A stretch of DNA of 41,111 nt from Bacillota bacterium (GTDB taxonomy: Bacteria; Bacillota; Clostridia; Lachnospirales; Lachnospiraceae): NCBI GenBank assembly GCA_023423335.1, contig JAFAFU010000011.1:1-41111 (forward strand), read 5' to 3'. Of the stretch, positions 25,209 to 32,989 are shown piece after piece (the stretch's first letter is position 1; every line of letters starts with the position of its first letter). A model generated the notes under the pieces. That model worked only from the letters and a program-made list of their open reading frames with translations, made no database searches and was not told the DNA's origin. The translations under genes and the position numbers were made by a program.

Positions 25209-25490
25209 GTTTGGATTGGAGTAGAAATTTTCAGCCTTAACAAGGGTGGTTTTCGGTGATACAATAATTACAGGCTTAGCTGCCAACCAGTTTTCAACTA
25301 ATAATGATTACCCGATGACAGGACGGGTGGCAGCTTAACATGCCTGATACTACTCTCCAAATCATTAAGGGTTGTCTATCTGCATAGACCCCCGAACTCC
25401 CCGAATACACTATAGAATAAACAAATCCCTGGATATGGGTACCGGCTCTGTCAGCTCATGGTATCAATATCCGGGGATTTGCTTTTAAAA
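25209..25490 (+). ncRNA. candidate structured non-coding RNA
   Basis: This gap holds no gene but strong, nested complementarity. A closing stem is formed by 25218-25224 with 25350-25357 (GAGTAG/CTACTC with extension). Inside it, CAGGC (25271-25275) pairs with GCCTG (25342-25346) and AGCTGCC (25278-25284) with GGCAGCT (25329-25335). Two apical hairpins follow, AGTT/AACT at 25289-25299 and ACCCG/CGGGT at 25310-25328. A 3' hairpin GTCTAT/ATAGAC comes next, then a terminator (25423-25486). A TATAAT at 25196-25201 lies just upstream with a poor -35. Neither neighbouring gene is placed to use it as a leader, since the gene downstream is convergent, so it looks free-standing. I cannot assign a class. 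Confidence 0.5.
25423..25486 (+). terminator. long terminator hairpin, probably bidirectional
   Basis: The 14-base arms 25423-25436 and 25467-25480 (AAATCCCTGGATAT / ATATCCGGGGATTT, one T-G pair) are followed by GCTTTT. The loop contains a further partial pairing (GGTACC with GGTATC). It lies between the convergent GH43/ncRNA side and the EAL gene and could serve both strands. Confidence 0.75.
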
Positions 25491-25500
25491 AGCTAAATGG

Positions 25501-27765
25501 TTATGACTCGTTCAATATTTCTATGTCCTCAGGGAGATAAATCTGAATATCATCATATTTGTCACTATAGGAAGCGCAATATTCATAGGAAGCATTACCA
25601 TATACAATATAATGCCTGAAATCACCTTCAGCGGGATAGTTTCTCATCACTAAGGGTACTCCATAGGAATTTACCGCGGTATAGCCCTCGGGAAGAGTAC
25701 ATCGGATATTGCCTCCGTCGATCATTATTCTTTTGGTGGCATTACCAATGGGAAGAGGATGAGCCGCAAACAGAGAAGTGGAGATAATCCCGTTTGTGAT
25801 CCGGATAATTCCGGTGCCCATGGAATCCCCGATACCTACCACATCACTTCCTTCCGAATAAATGTCGATTTCGCCGCTATAGATGCCGATATCAATATTT
25901 CCTCCGATACCGCCGATTCCAGCACAGGAATGGGAATGGCTATGGATTGATATTGCTCCGCCCACGATGGTGATACAGCCTTCTCCATCGGTCAGGGCGC
26001 CGATTGCTACAGTTTTGCCCCCCTCGCAGCTTATGTCCAGGCTGCAATTAGACATTATATTTACCTGCCCCTTTATACAGCCGATGGCGGCAGCCATCGA
26101 AGCCACCGTGCGGACCTGCAGATTGCAATCTCCGCAGATCACATCTGCTTTTCCCTTTATATTTCCGATACCAACTGCTTTGTTGCCGCTGACATCAATC
26201 TGAATATTTCCGGAGGCCAGAGTCAGCTTGCTGTTTCCCTGACTATATCCGCCGCCGATACCCACCGGTATTTCACCGCAGGTAAATATTTTGATGGAGC
26301 CTGAACCGGCCAAGGTGATATTACCATAGCTTTGCTCAGAGCTTGCGCCGATTCCCGTACCGAATCTGCGGTTAGCCTGAATGGTCAGATTACCATCCCC
26401 GACGATGGTTAAGGCCGAGGATTCCGGAACATAAATTCCATCATAGTACAGATAATTATTTCCGGCCAGCTTTAAAACAACAATACAATTTTCACCCAGG
26501 GAGATGGTGGGTTCACCGGCCTGGATATTTACATTTTCCAGAGTGATTTGGGATTTCAAATTATCGGCAATCCGTATCTTCATGTTAAGTATATGATCCG
26601 GCTCGCCTTGCAGCTTAATCTCTTTATCATTAATGAATACAGCATTGTATTGGTCCTGTGCCAGTTTATCCAAAGACAGAACGACAGAAGCATTTATTGT
26701 CTCATAGGTCCTGGCGGATATGGCTTTCTCCGGGGTGCTTTGGTTGAGTGCATATACCGTATCCAGGCATTTATCCGGAATTGTTTGAAGCAGTACAGGA
26801 TTTGGCTTTCCTGTATAGTAACCCTGGATATAATCTACACCCAGCTTTATGACATAGACAAATTCTTCATAGGATTCTACACCCTCGGCAATGGTCTTGA
26901 TATGATTTTTTGAAGCGAAGCTGACAATATTGGATACCAGATGCTGCTTCTTTGGGTCTGAATTAATATTTCTTAAAATTAACTGATCGATTTTAATATA
27001 ATTCGGATTCGTATTTAAAAGGATGGATTCATTGGAATATCCCGATCCATAATCATCCAAAGCCAACTGGCAGCCGGTCCTGTGAAGTCTTTTTTGGATG
27101 GATTTAATTCCGGCTTCATCCAGCAGGGAGAATTCCGTAATCTCAAGAACGACATTATCAAATAATGGTCCGTATTCCTGAAACAAATGTTCAAAATCTT
27201 CATCCTGCATCAGATGGTTTGAAATACTGTTAATAAAAAGCTTTTTGAAGCCAAATGTACTAAGATTTTCACTCATGATCCTCAGGGTATTGGTAAAAGT
27301 CAGCTTTTCGATATCATACAGGCGGTTCTCCTTATCTGCGTAATACAGTATCTCGTTCGGAGACATGGAAATTGATTCATTGGTACGCATCAGGGCTTCA
27401 TATGCAAAGACCTCGCCGGTCCTGGCATTAACGATGGGCTGGAAGTGATATTGAAAGAGATTTTCATCAACGAGCCGGTTAAATTTGATATATTTTTCGG
27501 CATCCGCTTTGGCATAATTACTTAATAACAAATACTCTTCAATTTTTTTTACATAGTTTAAATTCATAATGGAATTAATAAAGGATATGATAAAAGTAAG
27601 GGTTCCAAAAACAGTCAGCAGTATGCTGATAATGTTTAATTTGCCGGAACCGGCTGCTTCAATCCACAGGGACAATACCAGAGATGTAATAGAAAGACAA
27701 AATAAAAAGACGACTACAAGTCCTCGTCTGTAGAAAATTTTTAACTCATGAAATCTTTTATTCAT
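25501..27765 (-). CDS. membrane EAL phosphodiesterase fused to beta-helix-like repeats
   Basis: This 754-residue protein has two membrane helices (about 14-36 and 44-66) and then a cytoplasmic EAL domain (about 100-345) that hydrolyses cyclic di-GMP. All catalytic and metal-binding positions are visible: YEALMR (Glu123), FINSIS, VLEITE, LALDDYGSGYS, YIKIDQ, IAEGVES and YIQGYY. From about residue 410 to 690 there is a glycine-rich repetitive region with at least six copies of a [VA][GA]IG turn, each followed by short beta-prone segments such as SGNIQIDVSG. This is what a right-handed parallel beta-helix (carbohydrate-binding-like) domain looks like. Topology puts it in the cytoplasm. AAGGAG precedes the ATG; the promoter is at 27992-28020. 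Ligand of the repeat domain unknown. Confidence 0.85.
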   Translation of the reverse strand: MNKRFHELKIFYRRGLVVVFLFCLSITSLVLSLWIEAAGSGKLNIISILLTVFGTLTFIISFINSIMNLNYVKKIEEYLLLSNYAKADAEKYIKFNRLVDENLFQYHFQPIVNARTGEVFAYEALMRTNESISMSPNEILYYADKENRLYDIEKLTFTNTLRIMSENLSTFGFKKLFINSISNHLMQDEDFEHLFQEYGPLFDNVVLEITEFSLLDEAGIKSIQKRLHRTGCQLALDDYGSGYSNESILLNTNPNYIKIDQLILRNINSDPKKQHLVSNIVSFASKNHIKTIAEGVESYEEFVYVIKLGVDYIQGYYTGKPNPVLLQTIPDKCLDTVYALNQSTPEKAISARTYETINASVVLSLDKLAQDQYNAVFINDKEIKLQGEPDHILNMKIRIADNLKSQITLENVNIQAGEPTISLGENCIVVLKLAGNNYLYYDGIYVPESSALTIVGDGNLTIQANRRFGTGIGASSEQSYGNITLAGSGSIKIFTCGEIPVGIGGGYSQGNSKLTLASGNIQIDVSGNKAVGIGNIKGKADVICGDCNLQVRTVASMAAAIGCIKGQVNIMSNCSLDISCEGGKTVAIGALTDGEGCITIVGGAISIHSHSHSCAGIGGIGGNIDIGIYSGEIDIYSEGSDVVGIGDSMGTGIIRITNGIISTSLFAAHPLPIGNATKRIMIDGGNIRCTLPEGYTAVNSYGVPLVMRNYPAEGDFRHYIVYGNASYEYCASYSDKYDDIQIYLPEDIEILNES

Positions 27766-27991
27766 TAGTACTCCTTAGTAAAAACACTCCGAACACGGAA
27801 CCTTAGTTACTTCATCATCCGCAGTAATATCACAGGTCCGATTACCTGGTGATATACAATTATGAGTAAGAAACGTCAAATATACCGGGGGGAAAGACAG
27901 TACCAGCCAGCAGAAACAAAGTATAGATGGAACGTATATGCGATGATTTTATGATTTTGAACTAGTTATTTGCTGATTGCACAATTTGGTA
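27766..27991 (-). promoter_or_regulatory. long leader of the EAL-domain gene
   Basis: The promoter at 27992-28020 implies an untranslated leader of about 220 bases before the ATG at 27765. It contains complementary stretches such as GTAAT/ATTAC on either side of CGGACCTGTGAT and GGTATAT/ATAT-ACC. I do not recognise a GEMM, c-di-GMP-II or other known riboswitch in it, and no T-run terminator is evident before the ribosome binding site. Confidence 0.4.
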
Positions 27992-28020
27992 TTCTATCAC
28001 CTGAAAATTGGATTGTCAAT
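27992..28020 (-). promoter_or_regulatory. sigma-A promoter of the EAL-domain gene
   Basis: On the minus strand TTGACA (28015-28020), a 17-base spacer and TAGAAT (27992-27997) form a strong housekeeping promoter directed toward the EAL gene. Confidence 0.8.
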
Positions 28021-28143
28021 CCTATATTTTGCAAAGCTGGTCAAAATTAGTCATAATTTGCTAGATATCAATTAATGAACCGTCAAATCTGGCAGTGTGC
28101 GGAACTTTCTATCCGAAAAACAGAACAATTGTTTGGATTTTGT

Positions 28144-28172
28144 TTGACATATTTTCAGGAGTTTGATACAAT
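28144..28172 (+). promoter_or_regulatory. sigma-A promoter of the radical SAM gene
   Basis: TTGACA (28144-28149), a 17-base spacer and TACAAT (28167-28172) lie about 40 bases before the radical SAM ATG. Between this promoter and the divergent one at 27992-28020 I see nothing further (28021-28143). Confidence 0.85.
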
Positions 28173-28211
28173 AATATAAGAACAGATGTTTGGGATAACG
28201 GAGGGAATGCA

Positions 28212-29657
28212 ATGGTCATCCAAGAGAATATGTCAATTCAAAGGAAGCTTGAGATATTATCAGACGCAGCGAAGTATGATGTGGCCTGTACCTCCAGCGG
28301 GGTCGACCGTAAGGGGACACAGTCGGGAATGGGTAACAGTCTGGCATGCGGTATCTGCCACAGCTTCTCTGCGGACGGCAGATGCATCTCATTACTTAAG
28401 GTTTTATTTACCAATGAATGCATCTTTGACTGTAAATATTGCGTAAACCGTTCTTCCAACGACGTTGTCAGAGCCTCCTTTACTCCGCAGGAGATATGCG
28501 AGCTGACCATGGAATTTTACAGAAGAAATTATATTGAGGGGTTATTTTTAAGCTCCGGTATATTAGTCAGTCCAAACCACACGATGGAGCTTATCCTGGA
28601 GGCTCTTCGGATGCTGAGGGAGGTACACCGTTTCAATGGCTATATCCATTGCAAAGCAATCCCGGGAGCGGATCCTGCCCTGATCGAGATCCTGGGCTGG
28701 TATGCGGACCGAATGAGTATCAATCTGGAGCTGCCTACATCGGAGAGCCTAAAGGAGCTGGCCCCACATAAGAACCGTAAGAATATCCTGAAGCCGATCC
28801 GCCAGATCCAGCTAAGAAGGGAGAACAGCAGAGAGTATATCGGGATTGCCGATCAGACAGCTTTTTTACGTAGGACAGAGGTATTGACCGGAACTACGGA
28901 TCCTGACATCCGGGAGATTATTACGAGGGACAGCAATATCGTTCCTTACCAGAAGCAGCCTGTCATGAAGCGGCGGTTTGTACCGGCGGGACAGAGTACT
29001 CAGATGATTATCGGAGCTACGAAGGAAAGTGATTACCAGATCATGTCGGTATCGGAAGCGCTTTATGATAATTTCAACCTGAAAAGAGTTTTCTATTCTG
29101 CTTTTATGAATGTGAACCAGGACAGCAGATTGCCGTCCACCCAGGATGGACCGCCCCTGCTCCGAGAGCACCGTCTGTATCAGGCGGATTGGCTGCTGCG
29201 TTTTTATGGCTTCCGGACAATGGAGCTGCTGGACGATAAGAACCCTAATTTTAATGTGTTCCTTGATCCGAAATGTGATTGGGCGCTGCGGCATTTGGAG
29301 ATGTTTCCGGTTGAAGTGAATAAAGCAGATTACCATACACTGCTTAGAGTTCCGGGAATCGGAACAAAATCAGCCGAGCGGATTGTGATGGCCAGGAAAA
29401 GTGCGGTATTGGATTATAAAGACCTGAAACGTCTGGGAATTGTGTTGAAGAGAGCGGTTTACTTTATTACCTGCAACGGCAGAATGATGTATCCGGTCAA
29501 GTTGGAGGAGAACTTTATCACAAGGCAGCTGCTGGCCTTGAAGGATCAGTTACCCTTTGGCGTAGAGAAGGATATCACTTATAAACAATTATCCTTATTT
29601 GATAATATGAATTTCCAGACGGATCAAACGACCTATCTTCAACTGGCCGGAGTCTAA
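28212..29657 (+). CDS. radical SAM protein, putative DNA modification/repair (TIGR03916)
   Basis: This 481-residue protein carries the radical SAM iron-sulfur motif C-x3-C-x2-C in NECIFDCKYCVNR, preceded by further cysteines in LACGICHSFSADGRC. The C-terminal part has a helix-hairpin-helix DNA-binding motif, LLRVPGIGTKSAERIVMARK. Architecture and neighbour identify the rSAM_link_UDG family (TIGR03916), which is always found with a TIGR03915/DUF4130 protein, as here. The reaction is unproven; involvement in repair or modification of DNA bases is inferred from the HhH motif and the uracil-DNA-glycosylase link in other species. GGAGGG precedes the ATG. Confidence 0.88.
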   Translation: MVIQENMSIQRKLEILSDAAKYDVACTSSGVDRKGTQSGMGNSLACGICHSFSADGRCISLLKVLFTNECIFDCKYCVNRSSNDVVRASFTPQEICELTMEFYRRNYIEGLFLSSGILVSPNHTMELILEALRMLREVHRFNGYIHCKAIPGADPALIEILGWYADRMSINLELPTSESLKELAPHKNRKNILKPIRQIQLRRENSREYIGIADQTAFLRRTEVLTGTTDPDIREIITRDSNIVPYQKQPVMKRRFVPAGQSTQMIIGATKESDYQIMSVSEALYDNFNLKRVFYSAFMNVNQDSRLPSTQDGPPLLREHRLYQADWLLRFYGFRTMELLDDKNPNFNVFLDPKCDWALRHLEMFPVEVNKADYHTLLRVPGIGTKSAERIVMARKSAVLDYKDLKRLGIVLKRAVYFITCNGRMMYPVKLEENFITRQLLALKDQLPFGVEKDITYKQLSLFDNMNFQTDQTTYLQLAGV

Positions 29658-29736
29658 CATCGGAGTTCTGCCAAGAATTTGGACGAATTAAAATAATTAG
29701 CAATTGGAATGTATACCCTGGAAAGGAAGTGTCAAG

Positions 29737-30531
29737 ATGAAGCTGACCAGAATTTACGTATGTGACGACAGCATAGACGGAATATTTACTGCGATATATG
29801 CGGCCTGGAGCTCCGGTTACGGTCATTCGAATATTAAGCTGGAGGAGAAGTGTGATGCCCGTCACTACTCCAATATCGAGCTTTTTTCGGAATACCTTCC
29901 GGTGGAGACGGATTATGAGCTATCCTTGAAGGTGGCGAAGGCTGTTAAGGAGAAGATATCAGAGGAGGCATATGAGATGATATGCAGAGCAGCATTGTCC
30001 GACCAGCCGGGGAAGGCGGATCTGATTTACCGGTTTATGATTCTCGGCTTTGCGGCGGGTTCTCAGGTGGTTCAGCATTTAAGCAACGAAGTGGTATGTA
30101 ATATTTTTAAGATCAACCGCTTTGTGGGTAATGAGGTACATCATCTGCTGGGCTTCATCCGCTTTTCAGAACAGGATAACGGTCTGCTGGCCAGCGTGAT
30201 TCATCCGAAGAATAATGTTTTGGCTCTGGTTACTCCTCATTTTGTTGACCGTTTACCGATGGAGCGGTTTATAATTTATGACGGAAACAGGAATATCGCT
30301 TCCCTCCATGTTCCCGGAAAGCCGTGGATTATCGCAGAAATGAGTAATGCTCCGGATACGGGCTTTCAAGAGTCATCTTATGAAGAGGATGAGTACCAGG
30401 ACCTCTGGAGGATATTTTTTAAGCATATTGCGATCAAGGAGCGGACTAACCCAAGACTGCAGCGGAACAATCTGCCGATGCGGTTCCGCGGTGATATGAC
30501 AGAGTTTAAATCTGCGGCAGGCATACGGTAA
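29737..30531 (+). CDS. DUF4130 / TIGR03915 putative DNA metabolism protein
   Basis: This 264-residue protein is the standard partner of the preceding radical SAM protein. The N-terminus IYVCDDSIDGIFTAIYAAW and the C-terminal WRIFFKHIAIKERTNPRLQRNNLP followed by MRFRGDMTEF are typical of the family. The open frame begins at a TTG (29704), but the ATG at 29737 is preceded by GGAAAGGA and gives the family N-terminus. In some species this family is fused to a uracil-DNA-glycosylase domain; that extra domain is absent here and no glycosylase gene lies alongside. Gap to the previous gene is 79 bases without a terminator, so an operon is likely. Confidence 0.86.
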   Translation: MKLTRIYVCDDSIDGIFTAIYAAWSSGYGHSNIKLEEKCDARHYSNIELFSEYLPVETDYELSLKVAKAVKEKISEEAYEMICRAALSDQPGKADLIYRFMILGFAAGSQVVQHLSNEVVCNIFKINRFVGNEVHHLLGFIRFSEQDNGLLASVIHPKNNVLALVTPHFVDRLPMERFIIYDGNRNIASLHVPGKPWIIAEMSNAPDTGFQESSYEEDEYQDLWRIFFKHIAIKERTNPRLQRNNLPMRFRGDMTEFKSAAGIR

Positions 30532-30715
30532 GCTGCTACCGAATTTAAAATGGAATAATGTGGAATATGAAATTTATATAGAAATACGCCAGTTGGAAAA
30601 GAGCTTGAATACCGTCTGTTTTAAGGTAATTTAGGGCAGTAATGGATGCATAATATCATGGAACTGTGGGATACTAACCAAGTAAAATTGAAATAATTCA
30701 ATAGGAGGAGTATCT

Positions 30716-31042
30716 ATGAAAAAAAGATTATGCATATTAATTTCATTATGCTGTGTAGTCTTATTAGGATTTACTGCATGTGCAACGGATGATCGTGATA
30801 CAAAAAATCCGGCAACAGAAAATGGAGCCGATGATATCACAGTTACACCTGGTGGAACGACCAACGGTGGTACAACAAATGGCGGAACGACCAACGGTGG
30901 TACAACGAATGGCGGAACGACCAACGGCGGAACAACAAATGGCGGAACCATGAACGGTAGTCCAACACCTGGCGGAACGACAAACGGTGGTACAACGAAC
31001 GGTGGAACGACGAACGGCGGAACAACAACCGGCGGACAATAA
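30716..31042 (+). CDS. lipoprotein with TNGGT pentapeptide repeats
   Basis: This 108-residue protein has a lipoprotein signal peptide (KKRLCILISLCC onward, lipobox GFTAC). A polar stretch of about 20 residues follows, then thirteen pentapeptide units from 30845 to 31039. They read TPGGT, six TNGGT, MNGSP, TPGGT, three TNGGT and TTGGQ. Synonymous codons vary between units (ACC AAC GGT GGT ACA versus ACA AAT GGC GGA ACG), so the repeat is kept at protein level or is an old expansion. AGGAGG precedes the ATG and a good terminator follows. Function is unknown; a flexible cell-surface spacer is possible. Confidence 0.8.
   Translation: MKKRLCILISLCCVVLLGFTACATDDRDTKNPATENGADDITVTPGGTTNGGTTNGGTTNGGTTNGGTTNGGTTNGGTMNGSPTPGGTTNGGTTNGGTTNGGTTTGGQ
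30845..31039 (+). repeat. 15-bp coding tandem repeat (13 units)
   Basis: Thirteen 15-base units encode the pentapeptide repeats. Alternating codon use gives a partial 30-base super-period in the first half. Copy number may vary between strains through slippage. Confidence 0.85.
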
Positions 31043-31054
31043 ATTATGAAATAC

Positions 31055-31090
31055 AAAATCCTTCCCGAACGAATCAGGAAGGATTTTTTT
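31055..31090. terminator. bidirectional intrinsic terminator
   Basis: AAAATCCTTCC (31055-31065) pairs with GGAAGGATTTT (31077-31087), followed by a seven-T run (31084-31090). It ends the repeat lipoprotein gene and, read on the other strand, the convergent Fur-family gene. Confidence 0.88.
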
Positions 31091-31119
31091 GACCTATTAT
31101 TAAACCAACAAAATACCGC

Positions 31120-31530
31120 TTATTTATTGTTTTGGTCGGCACAGTTTTTACAGGTTCCTGTAATTTGGATCAGATGATCCTTTATAATAAATCCATTTTC
31201 TTCGATGGTATGTTCAATCTCATGGATGGGGCATGAAGGCAAGTCAAACACTTTCTTACACTCATCACAAATAATAAAATGCTTATGCTCACTGGTATCT
31301 GCCTTAATTCTGTAAAAAATCTCGGTGTCATTAAAGTGATATTTGTCGATTAAGTTCTGTTCAAGCAAAGCATCGATATTGCGATATATCGTTGATTTTG
31401 CAATTTTAGGCAGCTCCTTAGCAACCTGCAGATAGACTTCATTTATCGACATCGGCCGGTCGGCTTCTTTTAATATAGAAAGTATTAATTGCTTCTGCCT
31501 TGTGTTTCTTGAGTTTTCCACATGTTTCAC
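31120..31530 (-). CDS. Fur family transcriptional regulator
   Basis: This regulator of about 133-136 residues has a winged-helix domain (RPMSINEVYLQV, then KSTIYRNIDALLEQNLI) and a metal-binding C-terminal domain. The structural zinc site is made of two CxxC pairs, CDEC and CKNC. The segment KKVFDLPSCPIHEIEH resembles Zur/PerR-type members more than classical Fur. Which metal it senses cannot be decided by eye; Zur is attractive because a zinc importer is in the same window. The start is GTG at 31530, where AAGGA is very close, or GTG at 31521, ten bases after AAGGA, which is better spaced. It is 14 bases after the HAD-GNAT gene and probably co-transcribed with it. Confidence 0.9.
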   Translation of the reverse strand: MKHVENSRNTRQKQLILSILKEADRPMSINEVYLQVAKELPKIAKSTIYRNIDALLEQNLIDKYHFNDTEIFYRIKADTSEHKHFIICDECKKVFDLPSCPIHEIEHTIEENGFIIKDHLIQITGTCKNCADQNNK

Positions 31531-31544
31531 ATCCTTGCAGTAAA

Positions 31545-32744
31545 TTAAACATTATTTTCATCTTCATTTATATATTTGATATATTTATAGCATTCGCGGC
31601 GATTCCTGAGAACTTCTCCGCTTCTTCTCATTCCCAGCTTTTCCGCCATCTGCCGGGAGGGAATATTACGCTTGTCAATGACAGCAGCGAACCGGTTCGC
31701 ATGATACTTCTCTGTAAAATAACGAAGAACAGCCTCGGCCGCTTCATAAGCATATCCCATCCGGCGGTTATCCCTGCCGATCAGATATCCCAGCTCATAA
31801 TCCCCGGTACCTTGGCTTTCCCGCAGTTCAATTCCGCAGCAGCCGATCAGCTTCCGATTCTCTTTCAAGAAGACGCCCCACTGACCGTATCCGTAGACTT
31901 TATATACATTCCTGATATAGGCCCTTCGCCTCTCAGTCTCCTCAGCCGGCGAAGCAGGAAGATCATCATAGTATTTACTTGTTTCAGCATCAGCCAGGAT
32001 ATCATAGAAAGCTTCTGCATCGGTAACATCGAGCTCTCGGATCAGCAGCCGGTCTGTGGTCAGGATATCGCAGGCCTGCCAATGATCTCCACGAAAAACT
32101 TGATGTATCAGGTCAAAATCCACTTCCTCAAAGCCTTCCACCAGCAATGCGGCCTTCCGGAGATCCTGAATACCGGAATTAGGATTAACATAACCGATAC
32201 AGGTTATGCCGGCCGCATGTGCGGCGTTCACGCCGTTAGCGGAATCTTCTATCACAATGCAGTCGTCAGGTGCTACCCCAAGCTGAACGGCTGCTGCCAG
32301 AAAAATATCCGGTGCCGGCTTTGGATGTTCCAATTGTTCACCGGAAACGTAACCGTTAAAGTAATCCCGCAATTTAAGGGAATCCATGACATATTCAATG
32401 AAGCGGGCCGGTGATGAGGAAGCGATTATTAATTGCATGCCATGGGAATGCAGATCCTTAATAAGGTCGAGAACATAGGGGACGGCCGGATATCCTTCCT
32501 CAGTCAGAAGGAGTTCCTTCATCTCATTATTGGCACGAAGGAGTTCCTCCGGTGCGGTCCGGAGTTCAAATTCCTGCACCATTCTCTGACACATATAATA
32601 AGTGGTTGAGCCGATAAACTCGGAACAATAATCCGCGGAGATTTCCACACCATATTTTTTTAAGGCCAGGACGGCAGCTTTCGCATGCATCGGCTCACTA
32701 TCAATAATTACCCCGTCCATATCAAATATTACAGCTTTCAGCAA
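31545..32744 (-). CDS. HAD phosphatase-GNAT acetyltransferase fusion
   Basis: About 399 residues form two enzymes in one chain. The N-terminal half is a beta-phosphoglucomutase-like HAD phosphatase: nucleophile motif VIFDMDGVIIDSEP, motif II IASSSP, the lysine in EHPKPAPD, and motif IV VIEDSANGVNAA. The C-terminal half (from about residue 228, LTTDRLLIRELDVTDAEAF) is a RimJ/RimL-type GNAT acetyltransferase with the acetyl-CoA segment LIGRDNRRMGYAYEAA. The frame opens at 32762, but CGGAGG lies inside that extension, six bases before the TTG at 32744, which gives the standard HAD start LKAVIFDMDG. Substrates are unknown. Confidence 0.88.
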   Translation of the reverse strand: MLKAVIFDMDGVIIDSEPMHAKAAVLALKKYGVEISADYCSEFIGSTTYYMCQRMVQEFELRTAPEELLRANNEMKELLLTEEGYPAVPYVLDLIKDLHSHGMQLIIASSSPARFIEYVMDSLKLRDYFNGYVSGEQLEHPKPAPDIFLAAAVQLGVAPDDCIVIEDSANGVNAAHAAGITCIGYVNPNSGIQDLRKAALLVEGFEEVDFDLIHQVFRGDHWQACDILTTDRLLIRELDVTDAEAFYDILADAETSKYYDDLPASPAEETERRRAYIRNVYKVYGYGQWGVFLKENRKLIGCCGIELRESQGTGDYELGYLIGRDNRRMGYAYEAAEAVLRYFTEKYHANRFAAVIDKRNIPSRQMAEKLGMRRSGEVLRNRRECYKYIKYINEDENNV

Positions 32745-32761
32745 AACAGTCCTCCGGGTCA

Positions 32762-32809
32762 TCAGGACTGCACCATGTAAGCTTCATGCAGATCCTTCTT
32801 ATCCAGCAT
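32762..32809 (-). CDS. possible 15-codon leader peptide
   Basis: An ATG at 32807-32809 with ATGGAG upstream opens a 15-codon frame (MLDKKDLHEAYMVQS) whose TGA lies 17 bases before the HAD-GNAT start. The sequence is charged and protein-like but matches no family that I recall. The same frame is open for a further 59 codons upstream, without a good start. It may be a leader, the 3' remnant of a lost gene, or chance. Confidence 0.25.
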   Translation of the reverse strand: MLDKKDLHEAYMVQS

Positions 32810-32989
32810 AATAATCTCCATTCTACCGCAAAGGGAATATACCTGACCCTGCGTTAGCTTGTGCCAGGCATGCTCACACGCTTTAATGACACAGATATAA
32901 ACTTTGAAGTGTAAATTATGCTTTTTATAATTCACACTATACATCTTTTTATGGTTTCTTTCAATAACAAAAACTTTTCGATACAAAGC

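Noticed and set aside
25209..25490. Riboswitch controlling a downstream gene
   Set aside because: The next gene is convergent on the minus strand, so a plus-strand cis-regulatory role for it is impossible.
30845..31039. Short regular repeats that could suggest a CRISPR array
   Set aside because: Units are 15 bases, contiguous, without spacers, and translate to a pentapeptide repeat behind a signal peptide; no cas genes are present.
30631..31056. 141-codon minus-strand frame encoding Val/Pro repeats (VVPPFVVPP)
   Set aside because: It is the antisense of the TNGGT repeat gene; the 15-base period keeps all frames open. The plus-strand frame has a lipobox and a ribosome binding site, the minus-strand frame has neither.
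32762..32986. 74-codon frame as a full gene
   Set aside because: It begins at an unsupported TTG next to a terminator hairpin; only the last 15 codons have a plausible start, and these are listed separately at low confidence.
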